This document shows, in pieces, positions 45,602-53,015 of a DNA stretch of 64,000 bases. Source of the stretch: Ewingella sp049889095. GTDB lineage: Bacteria; Pseudomonadota; Gammaproteobacteria; Enterobacterales; Enterobacteriaceae. Each line of letters starts with the position of its first letter. Position 1 is the stretch's first letter. The DNA is taken from the NCBI GenBank assembly GCA_049889095.1, contig JBLJFK010000004.1, one strand, 5' to 3'. The translations under genes were made by a program, and so were the position numbers. The notes under the pieces are model-generated. The model saw only the letters and a list, made by a program, of their open reading frames with translations, was not told where the DNA came from and did no database searches.

Positions 45602-46489
45602 ATGAATAACATAACCGGAGTTTATACCGCCATTGTGACGCCCTTTTCCGCTGACGGAAAACTGAATGGCGACGCATTACGTCAGCAGGTGAAACGTCAG
45701 AAACAGGCGGGGAATAATATTTTCTGCAACGGCACCAACGGAGAGTTTTTCATGCTCAGCGAGCAGGAAAAAATTCAGGTGACCGAAATCTGTCTTGAAG
45801 CCGCAGGCGATGACACGAGCGTAATGTCACACGTGGGGGAGATTTCTACCGCTGATACGATCCGTCTGGGCAAACAGATTGAAAAACTTGGCGTGCGTGC
45901 CGTTTCGGTTATCACGCCGTGGTTTGCCGCTCTGCGCCCGCAGGAGCTGATTGCCCATTTTCGCGCGGTGGCTGATGCGCTGAGCGTGCCGGTGTATCTC
46001 TACAACATTCCGGCGCGCACCGGCAATACGCTGACGCCGGATGTCGTGCGCGTGCTGGCGGATCATCCGAATATCAAAGGCATCAAAGACAGCGCCGGTT
46101 CATGGGAAAGTCTGCACGGCTTCCATGACGTCAGCCGGCAGTTTACCGATTTTGATGTCCTCACCGGCCCGGACTCACTGATTTATCGCGGTTTTACCGA
46201 AGGCAGCGCCGGGTGCATCTCCGGCATCGCCAATATTATCCCCGCGCAGGTGAACGCCGTGTACCGCCATCTTCAGGAAAATAATGCCGCCGCCGCCGAA
46301 GCCGTGCAGGCGGAAATCAATCAAATACGCACCGATCTTTACAGCATTGCATTCTCACCGGCCGTGGTTAAAAAAGCTGTGAATCTGCTGGGTTTTAACG
46401 TGGGTGAAAGCCGGTATCCGGTCGACTTCACCGAGGACGATAACAACAAGATTTTGTCCGTGATTAACGCTTTTAATTTGCGCGGCTAA
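45602..46489 (+). CDS. DapA/NanA-family class I aldolase
   Basis: Schiff-base enzyme of the dihydrodipicolinate synthase superfamily, which cleaves or forms 2-keto-3-deoxy acids using pyruvate. The 295-aa protein has the Schiff-base K162 in IKGIKDSAGS, Y134 in YLYNIPARTG (with an arginine five residues later, as in DapA) and the carboxylate loop NGTNGEFFML in place of the DapA GTTGE. The chromosome should have a separate true dapA. Its place between a dehydrogenase and a symporter makes catabolic cleavage to pyruvate plus an aldehyde the likeliest role. Confidence 0.85.
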   Translation: MNNITGVYTAIVTPFSADGKLNGDALRQQVKRQKQAGNNIFCNGTNGEFFMLSEQEKIQVTEICLEAAGDDTSVMSHVGEISTADTIRLGKQIEKLGVRAVSVITPWFAALRPQELIAHFRAVADALSVPVYLYNIPARTGNTLTPDVVRVLADHPNIKGIKDSAGSWESLHGFHDVSRQFTDFDVLTGPDSLIYRGFTEGSAGCISGIANIIPAQVNAVYRHLQENNAAAAEAVQAEINQIRTDLYSIAFSPAVVKKAVNLLGFNVGESRYPVDFTEDDNNKILSVINAFNLRG

Positions 46490-46573
46490 ACGCGCCTTAC
46501 CTTCTGAAACCACTACACCCCTGCGCATGAAAATGTGCAGGCAGGGTTCCCCTACGCGCTGTGTGAGGAAAAA

Positions 46574-47989
46574 ATGAAAGAATTTAGCTCATCAGATACG
46601 TTAATTATCATCAGTATTGTTCTGGCCTACATCCTGTTCACCACCTGGCTGACCTACCGCTTGCGCAGTAAAACCAGCGGCGACTTCATGGAAGGCTCGC
46701 GCGCCATGCCCGCCTTTATCGTCGGCGTGCTGCTGATGTCGGAATACATCGGTGCAAAATCCACCATCGGTACGGCGCAGGCCGCTTTCGAAGGCGGTTT
46801 TGCCGCCTCATGGTCGATTCTCGGCGCGGCCATCGGCTTCCCCATCTTTGGCCTGCTGCTGGTCAAACGCATTTATAACACCGGCAAAATCACCATTTCC
46901 GGGGCGATTGCCGAGAAGTACGGCAACACCACCAAAAACATCATCTCGATCATCATGATTTACGCGCTGTTGCTGGTGAACGTGGGTAACTACGTCAGCG
47001 GCGCGGCGGCCATCTCCACGGTGCTGAAAGTGAATCTGCCGGTCGCGGCGTTTATCACCGCCGTCGTCAGTACGTTCTACTTTGCCTTCGGCGGCATGAA
47101 AGGCATGGCGTGGGTCACCATGTTGCACAGCGCCATAAAATACATCGGCGTGCTGATCATTTTAGGGATCGCCCTGCACATGACGGGCGGCGTCATGCCC
47201 ATGGTTAAAGAAATGCCTGATTTCTACTGGACGTGGGATGGCAGCATCGGTGCCAGCACCATCTTCGCGTGGCTGATCGGCACTATCGGTTCGATCTTCT
47301 GCACACAATTCGTGATCCAGGCGATTTCCTCCACCAAAAGTGCCGAATCCGCCAAGCGCGCTACCTGGGTGGCCTTCTTCTTTTGCATACCCATTGCGCT
47401 GGCGATTGGCATGATCGGCGTCGCAGCAAAATTCCTGCACCCTGAGATGAACAGCCTGTACGCGCTTCCGATCTTTATTCAGGACATGAATCCGTGGCTG
47501 GCGGGGCTGGTGACCACCTCACTGGTGGCGTCGATTTTCGTCAGCGTCAGCACCGTCGCGCTGGCGATTGCCTCGCTGATTGTGAAAGATTTCTACGTGC
47601 CCTACCGCAACCCGACGCCAGAACGGGAATTCAAAATGACCCGCTGGTTATCCCTGCTGATTGGTTTCCTGCCGCTAATTTTCGTGCTGCTGGTGCCGGA
47701 AGTGCTGAAGCTTTCCTTCTTCACCCGCGCCATCCGCCTGTCAATTTCCGTGGTCGCCGTCATGGCGTTCTATCTGCCGTTCTTCAAGAGCGCACGCGGT
47801 GCCAACGTCGGCCTGATCGGTGCCTGCATCGTGACGTCGGTGTGGTATGTGCTCGGCGATCCTTTTGGGATCAACAATATGTACATCGCGCTGGTCACCC
47901 CGGCAATCATCATGGTGATTGACCGCCTGATCCCGCAGCGCAAGGTAAAAAGTGAAAATGCACACATTATTCAGAAGTCTGGAGCTTAA
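46574..47989 (+). CDS. Sodium:solute symporter family transporter
   Basis: Inner-membrane importer with the SSS (SLC5-like) fold. The 471-aa protein has about 13 helices, starting TLIIISIVLAYILFTTWLTY and ending FGINNMYIALVTPAIIMV. Typical features are the SSS N-terminal motif SRAMPAFIVGVLLMSEYIGA, GKITISGAIAEKYG, and the FGGMKGMAWVTMLH segment. I chose the ATG at 46574 (MKEFSSSD) because GTGAGG lies just ahead; 13 upstream codons in frame are not protein-like. It should take up the substrate of this locus, but the family is too broad to name it. Confidence 0.88.
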   Translation: MKEFSSSDTLIIISIVLAYILFTTWLTYRLRSKTSGDFMEGSRAMPAFIVGVLLMSEYIGAKSTIGTAQAAFEGGFAASWSILGAAIGFPIFGLLLVKRIYNTGKITISGAIAEKYGNTTKNIISIIMIYALLLVNVGNYVSGAAAISTVLKVNLPVAAFITAVVSTFYFAFGGMKGMAWVTMLHSAIKYIGVLIILGIALHMTGGVMPMVKEMPDFYWTWDGSIGASTIFAWLIGTIGSIFCTQFVIQAISSTKSAESAKRATWVAFFFCIPIALAIGMIGVAAKFLHPEMNSLYALPIFIQDMNPWLAGLVTTSLVASIFVSVSTVALAIASLIVKDFYVPYRNPTPEREFKMTRWLSLLIGFLPLIFVLLVPEVLKLSFFTRAIRLSISVVAVMAFYLPFFKSARGANVGLIGACIVTSVWYVLGDPFGINNMYIALVTPAIIMVIDRLIPQRKVKSENAHIIQKSGA

Positions 47990-47991
47990 AA

Positions 47992-49170
47992 ATGACCACT
48001 GAAACGCTCACCGTCGAACGCAGCGGCCACATACATACCGCAGAAAATGACGCCGCGCGCCGTGACGCGATGCTGCCTTCGGATTGTCCGCAAAATCATG
48101 CAGCTAATATTCTGCCTTTACCCAACGGCAGCCTGTTGTGCGCGTGGTTTGGTGGTACGCAGGAAGGCATCGCGGACATCGCCATCTATCTGTCGCGCCT
48201 TGAGAAAGGTGCGCAGGTCTGGAGCCAGCCGGTAAAGTTTTCCGAGGATGCCAGCCGCTCAGAACAGAATCCGGTGCTGTTTCTCGACCCGGATAATGTG
48301 CTGTGGCTGATGTATACCGCGCAGAAATCGGGAAATCAGGACACCGCCGTTGTCCGCTTCCGGCAGTCACAGGATCTCGGGAAAAACTGGGGGGAAATCG
48401 ACACGCTGTTCGACCAGCCCGGTACCTTTATCCGCCAGCCCGTCACGGTATTGGCCAATGGTGACTGGCTGTTGCCGGTGTTTTATTGCCGCACGCAGCC
48501 GGGCGAAAAATGGGTCGGCAATAACGACGACAGCGCAGTGAAGATCTCCGCCGATAAAGGCAAAACCTGGCGGGACGTCGCCGTGCCGGAAAGCACTGGC
48601 TGCGTGCACATGAATATTACTCCGCTGCACGACGGCAGTTTGCTGGCGCTGTACCGCAGCCGCTGGGCCGATTTTATCTATCAAAGCCGTTCGGCCGACG
48701 GTGGCAATACGTGGACAGCACCGGTGCCGACGGTGCTGCCGAACAACAACTCGTCCATTCAGGTCACCACGCTCGCCAACGGCCATCTGGCACTGGTGTT
48801 TAACAAGATGAGCGCCGCCGATGCCAGCGATCGTCGTGCCTCGCTGTATGACGAAATCGAAGATGAAGAAGACGATGCGCGAACCGAAGCGATCCTCGCA
48901 GCCGGAGCGCGCAGCGCGTTCTGGGGTGCGCCCCGCGCGCCGATGACGCTGGCCATTTCCGAAGACGGCGGCCGGACATGGCCCCTCCAGCGTAATCTGG
49001 AAACCGGCGATGGCTATTGCATGACCAACAATTCGCAACAAAAACTCAACCGCGAGTTCTCTTATCCGAGCATCAAACAGGGGCTGAACGGCGAACTTCA
49101 CATCGCCTTCACCTACTTCCGGCAGGCGATCAAATACGTCTGCGTCGAAGAGTCCTGGGTAAAAGGCTGA
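47992..49170 (+). CDS. Asp-box beta-propeller protein (sialidase superfamily)
   Basis: Probable six-bladed beta-propeller enzyme of the BNR-repeat type. The 392-aa protein has four Asp-box-like motifs: SQDLGKNW, SADKGKTW, SADGGNTW and SEDGGRTW. No signal peptide is present (MTTETLTVERSGHIHT), so it should be cytoplasmic. True sialidases have an N-terminal RIP motif that supplies one arginine of the carboxylate-binding triad; here the equivalent region reads AANILPLPNGSLLCAW and lacks it. It is thus not a classical neuraminidase. It may act on an imported conjugate as a hydrolase, lyase or isomerase. It starts two bases after the symporter stop, so the two are coupled. Confidence 0.8.
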   Translation: MTTETLTVERSGHIHTAENDAARRDAMLPSDCPQNHAANILPLPNGSLLCAWFGGTQEGIADIAIYLSRLEKGAQVWSQPVKFSEDASRSEQNPVLFLDPDNVLWLMYTAQKSGNQDTAVVRFRQSQDLGKNWGEIDTLFDQPGTFIRQPVTVLANGDWLLPVFYCRTQPGEKWVGNNDDSAVKISADKGKTWRDVAVPESTGCVHMNITPLHDGSLLALYRSRWADFIYQSRSADGGNTWTAPVPTVLPNNNSSIQVTTLANGHLALVFNKMSAADASDRRASLYDEIEDEEDDARTEAILAAGARSAFWGAPRAPMTLAISEDGGRTWPLQRNLETGDGYCMTNNSQQKLNREFSYPSIKQGLNGELHIAFTYFRQAIKYVCVEESWVKG

Positions 49171-49218
49171 GGTTAACGTGGCCCGATGCATGCGGGCTTT
49201 TCTACCAGGAGTATCAAG

Positions 49219-49689
49219 ATGATTGCAGGAAATTTAGCCGCGCTGGAACTGGCGACGCTGCCTGAGCCGCTTCGCCAGATCCTCACTCGCCCCGACTGTT
49301 CGCTGGAAGCCCTGTCTGCACGGGAAGATGGCCGCTTTCAGCCCGGTGACGTCAGTTGGTTTTGCCATATCGCTGTCGCCACTACGTCACCCGTCGCTGA
49401 ACGCCACACTGAGTTTCATCAAGACTGGCTGGATATTCAGCTCGTGCTGGAGGGCGAAGAGATCATCGGTTTTGATACGCGTGATGCGACCGGACAGCCT
49501 GCGACCGAGCGCAAACCCGATCTGTTTATCCTCGAAAACCCCGCCCTGCCGAACGAGATCCTGCTGCGCCGCGGTGACTTTGTGACGTTTGCCCCCGGCG
49601 AACCGCATCGTGCGCTGTGTTGCACGGAACATCCGGCGATCGTGCGAAAAGCGGTGTTCAAAGTGCCCGCGGCGGCGTTCAGGGAGTGA
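49219..49689 (+). CDS. YhcH/YjgK/YiaL family protein
   Basis: Cupin-like family whose member YhcH (NanQ) speeds opening or anomerisation of N-acetylneuraminate in E. coli; others lie in sugar-acid operons. The 156-aa protein has the family hallmarks ERHTEFHQDWLDIQLVLEGEE (seen as HTEFHQDWLDIQ) and GDFVTFAPGEPHRAL, with His and Glu ligands for a metal. I chose the ATG at 49219, which follows CAGGAGTATCAAG. It supports a substrate that exists as a cyclic keto- or aldo-acid. The SDR gene starts four bases later. Confidence 0.85.
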   Translation: MIAGNLAALELATLPEPLRQILTRPDCSLEALSAREDGRFQPGDVSWFCHIAVATTSPVAERHTEFHQDWLDIQLVLEGEEIIGFDTRDATGQPATERKPDLFILENPALPNEILLRRGDFVTFAPGEPHRALCCTEHPAIVRKAVFKVPAAAFRE

Positions 49690-49692
49690 CTT

Positions 49693-50382
49693 ATGAATAA
49701 AACGCCCATGAAACATGCGCTAGTCACCGGATGCAGCTCCGGCATCGGTGAAACAGTCTGTCAGACGCTGCTGGCGCAGGGGTGGAAGGTGACAGGGCTG
49801 GCCCGTCGGGCTGCCGGACTTTCGCATCCTCATTTCACACCGATCCCGCTGGATGTGACAGAAACCCCGGCGCTTATTGCGGTACTGGACACCCTAGCGC
49901 CCGTGGATGCACTCATTCACGCGGCGGGTATGATGAAAGCAGCACCGCTGGGCCAGCTGGATTACCAGGCAAGCGATACATTATGGAAACTTCACATCGG
50001 CGTGGCGGAAGTGCTCGCGGACCGGCTGGTGGCTAAAATGCCCGATGGCGCGCGGATCGTGCTGCTCGGCAGCCGCACAGCGTCGGGCGTTGCGGGCCGC
50101 AGCCAGTACGTCGCGACCAAATCGGCAATGATCGGTATGGCCAGAAGCTGGGCGGCGGAGCTGGCGGTGCGCGGTATCACGGTCAATATTGTGGCGCCCG
50201 GAGCGACGCAAACCCCGATGCTGGACAATCCGCAGCGACAAAGTTCGTCGCCTAAATTACCGCCCATCGGCCGCTATATCCAGCCACAGGAAGTCGCCGA
50301 TTTAGTCAGTTACTTACTTTCCCCCTCCGCCGCAGCGATTACCGGTCAGCAATTAATAATTTGCGGCGGCGCTTCTTTATAG
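49693..50382 (+). CDS. Short-chain dehydrogenase/reductase
   Basis: Classical SDR acting on a hydroxyl/carbonyl pair. The 229-aa protein has the nucleotide motif TGCSSGIG, HAAG in the position of NNAG, the catalytic Ser in LLGSRTASG and Tyr/Lys in QYVATKSAM, and a C-terminal GQQLIICGGASL. It is tightly spaced after the YhcH-family gene, so it belongs to the same unit. It probably oxidises or reduces the sugar acid before cleavage; the substrate is not readable from sequence. Confidence 0.85.
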   Translation: MNKTPMKHALVTGCSSGIGETVCQTLLAQGWKVTGLARRAAGLSHPHFTPIPLDVTETPALIAVLDTLAPVDALIHAAGMMKAAPLGQLDYQASDTLWKLHIGVAEVLADRLVAKMPDGARIVLLGSRTASGVAGRSQYVATKSAMIGMARSWAAELAVRGITVNIVAPGATQTPMLDNPQRQSSSPKLPPIGRYIQPQEVADLVSYLLSPSAAAITGQQLIICGGASL

Positions 50383-50718
50383 AAACCCGATAAACATTAC
50401 TTAAGTAAAATAATCACGCCGGTTTAAAAACCGGCCAGACTCCTTAAGACAAATTAATATAAATCCGCCGATTAAATTCCATTTTAAGTTAAATTATTCG
50501 ATTAAAGATCTTACCGTTAAGCCGAATTTCTAAAGCAACATATCATCCATAAAACAAATTAAACGCATTTAAATTCATTAATTTTAGATAATGGCGATCA
50601 AAAGATCTATATTTTCCGAAAAACAGACAAACCCATTTATCTCTGCCTCTCCAGCCTTTAGCATCGCCGTATTGCTTACTAAGCAACCAGCTCCATCCCC
50701 CTCAAGCAGAAATAAAAA
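50383..50718. other. AT-rich interval before the outer-membrane gene
   Basis: A 336-base gene-free stretch that is strikingly AT-rich compared with the GC-rich operon before it. It includes a hairpin GCCGGTTT-AA-AAACCGGC (50418-50435) with no T-tract, possibly the end of the upstream transcript. The rest is likely control DNA for the barrel gene. No open frame of interest or RNA gene was seen. Confidence 0.45.
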
Positions 50719-51593
50719 ATGACAATGAGTAAATTAAAGACCGTATCCAGCCTGCTGGTCGCGAGTTCTTTATTGGTTTCCGGGGTTTCCCGGGCCGGGG
50801 AAAGTTTGTTAGGCAGCAATACTGAAGAGATGCGGCACTATGTGAGTTATGGTGCTGAATACTATAAGTGGGACGAATCCGTCGATAATATGGACGGTAA
50901 ATATGTTGCTGAACATGGCCCGCGCCTGCGCGTTAATTTCGGATCCATAATTATCTCGACGCCCTAAGCGGCTTATTAAAAGCCTGGGACATGAGCGTAA
51001 TGTTCGGGATCGTCAATTATAAAGGCAGCACCCTTGACGATCAGGCCAATGTGCCGAACGGCACGCTGAAAGGGAAAACCTACTACACCGGTTACAGCGC
51101 CGATGTGACACGCGGCTACCGTTATCGCGCGTCGGACAGCATCTCTTTCGACATGAAAGGTGCACTCGGCGGCCAGGTTTGGTTGCGTAATATACGCTCC
51201 GACGATGTATATATCACATCAGAAAACCGCACGCGGGATTACAGGGCGCTGGAAGTGTCATTGCAGCCGTATGCCAAAGCCTCTCTGGGTGCGAACTGGC
51301 AGATGACCGCCGACTCACGTCTGAGTGTCGAAGGTGGCGCACTGTATCCGATCAAAACCTGGACGCACAGCAATCAGGGTGATGTCTGGCTGGAGCCGAA
51401 ATCAAAGCTTTCGCCGTTCACCAGCCTGACGTGGAACATCAACAAGGATGTGTTCGTCAAAGCCAGTTACGTGCACCAGAAATACGGCAAGTCAGACGAG
51501 AAACAGGGTGACCTGAACGGACGCACCGTCGGCTACTACCAGCCTGCCACCACCACTTCAACATTGGGTCTGGAAGTCGGTTTCTATTTCTGA
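50719..51593 (+). pseudogene. Frameshifted outer-membrane beta-barrel protein
   Basis: The first frame encodes a signal peptide (MTMSKLKTVSSLLVASSLL to about residue 26) and an N-terminal barrel part ending LRVNFGS, then stops at 50965-50967. The second frame continues without loss from about 50940: RIHNYLDALSGLLKAWD joins the Met at 50991 and runs 200 residues to a terminal phenylalanine (LGLEVGFYF), typical of outer-membrane barrels. Together they make about 290 residues. A one-base deletion (or two-base insertion) near 50938-50948 explains the break. The family is unclear; it is not obviously KdgM or NanC. It may be a porin for the adjacent pathway. A sequencing error is possible. Confidence 0.75.
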
Positions 51594-51682
51594 TGTCTCT
51601 CCATAAAGAGATTGTTCCGGTGTAATTTATCGGGACAATCGCTTATCTTAAAAGCCTCCTTATTTAGAGGCTTATCTTTCCG

Positions 51683-52561
51683 ATGGATCGTTTTGCAACG
51701 CTATTTGGTGTTATCGCTATTTTGCTGTGGAGCATGAGTGTCGCGCTCACCCGCAGTCTGGCAGAAGCGCTCGGGCCGTTTGGTGCAGCAGCCTCTATTT
51801 ATACGGTCAGCGGCATTATGGTGTGGATGGCCAGCGGCAGACCCACGCTGCACGGACAGTCTCCAGCCTATCTTATTATTTGCGGCTTGCTGTTCGTGTT
51901 TTATATGGTGGCATTTTCACTGGCAATTGGTCTGGCGAACAGCCGCCAGCAAACGCTGGAACTCGGGCTTATCAACTATTTATGGCCCAGTCTGACGCTG
52001 TTGTTTGCGGTGCCGTTATTGAAACTCAAAGTGCGCTGGTGGATATTGCCGGGTGCGGTGCTGGCGTTTGCCGGCGTGATGTGGGCGATAAGCGGAGGAC
52101 ACGGCGTGGATGTGCATCAGTTGATGCGTAATGTGCGCAGTAATCCAGTCGCCTACGGGCTGGCTTTTGGTGCGGCGATTGCGTGGGCGCTCTATTCCAA
52201 TCTGGTGCGAATATTAAGTAAAGGAAAAGGCGTATTGCCGCTGTTCCTGCTGGCAACCGGTGCCGTCCTGTGGGTGCTGTACTTTATGTATTCGTCGACC
52301 CGCATCAATCTGACCTGGCCGGCCGTCACTGAATTGCTGGCTATGGGTGCCATAACAGCCATTTCATATCAGTGCTGGGATATTGCGATGAAGAAAGGCA
52401 ATGCCACGCTGGTCGCAGCGCTGTCGTACTTCACTCCGCTGTCAGCCATTTTTATTGCCGGTTTGTGGCTCAATACCTTACCAGGAGCCAGTTTTTGGCC
52501 CGGCGTAGGCATGGTGGTTGCAGGCTCGCTGCTGTGCTGGACAGCCTCACGGGGTAAATAA
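51683..52561 (+). CDS. YddG-like EamA/DMT exporter
   Basis: Ten-helix transporter of the drug/metabolite superfamily. The 292-aa protein has two EamA repeats and follows E. coli YddG (293 aa, aromatic amino-acid exporter) along its length: GVIAILLWSMSVALTRS, GLINYLWPSLTLLFAV, ISGGHGVD, and SYFTPLSAIFIAGLWL. Sequence identity looks moderate, so the substrate could differ. A T-rich stretch and AGAGGCTTATC precede the ATG. It converges on yacL four bases away and marks the right end of the accessory region. Confidence 0.8.
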   Translation: MDRFATLFGVIAILLWSMSVALTRSLAEALGPFGAAASIYTVSGIMVWMASGRPTLHGQSPAYLIICGLLFVFYMVAFSLAIGLANSRQQTLELGLINYLWPSLTLLFAVPLLKLKVRWWILPGAVLAFAGVMWAISGGHGVDVHQLMRNVRSNPVAYGLAFGAAIAWALYSNLVRILSKGKGVLPLFLLATGAVLWVLYFMYSSTRINLTWPAVTELLAMGAITAISYQCWDIAMKKGNATLVAALSYFTPLSAIFIAGLWLNTLPGASFWPGVGMVVAGSLLCWTASRGK

Positions 52562-52564
52562 AAG

Positions 52565-52930
52565 TTATTTATAGGTTGTCACGAACGTGCGGTATTTCGC
52601 GAGGACTTGCAGAAAGTCCTCAACGCCGCAAAAAGCCAGGCTCTCTTCGTCGTAGTAGCTCATCCCCTCTTCCATTTCGTCACCTTCAAAACCCAGCTGG
52701 TTGGCGCGGATCATCACCTCGTCATCACCGAGCAGTAGGCTGTATTCATGACCAACCAGTTCCCACTGACGCTCGCTGCCTTTGACCTCAGCTATTGCCG
52801 CCTCCACCTTGTCGAGCACGCTGAAATCGCCCTTCACTTCCTCGTTGATCCAATGACCGACCACTTCATGTCCCATTGAAAAACGTACTTTGACCTCGCC
52901 GGTGATGTCGCGCAAAAAGTCGTAGTCCAT
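52565..52930 (-). CDS. yacL: YacL family protein
   Basis: Conserved enterobacterial protein of unknown function (UPF0231). The 121-aa protein matches E. coli YacL (120 aa): MDYDFLRDITGEVKVRFSMGHE at the start (given as MDYDFLRDITG and RFSMGHEVVGHW), RANQLGFEGDEMEEGM and ESLAFCGVEDFLQVL. The composition is strongly acidic and no membrane segment or known catalytic motif is evident. I chose the ATG at 52930; the frame is open five codons upstream. It lies downstream of acnB, as in E. coli. Confidence 0.93.
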   Translation of the reverse strand: MDYDFLRDITGEVKVRFSMGHEVVGHWINEEVKGDFSVLDKVEAAIAEVKGSERQWELVGHEYSLLLGDDEVMIRANQLGFEGDEMEEGMSYYDEESLAFCGVEDFLQVLAKYRTFVTTYK

Positions 52931-52964
52931 GGTGAACGCCTCCAAAAGGGTCTGAAAAAAGAAA

Positions 52965-52990
52965 TAAAAAAGGAGGCCGAAGCCTCCTTT
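52965..52990 (-). terminator. acnB terminator
   Basis: Minus strand: AAAGGAGGC, loop TTCG, GCCTCCTTT followed by TTT. A nine-bp stem with a stable UUCG-type tetraloop, 26 bases beyond the acnB stop. Confidence 0.9.
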
Positions 52991-53015
52991 CCGTCAGTCG
53001 CGCAAATATAACGAT

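Noticed and set aside
47992..49170. Calling the propeller protein a true exo-alpha-sialidase
   Set aside because: No RIP motif, no signal peptide, and the arginine triad cannot be confirmed from sequence.
50719..51593. Calling the barrel a KdgM/NanC porin
   Set aside because: Length (about 290 aa) and sequence do not fit the roughly 230-residue KdgM family.
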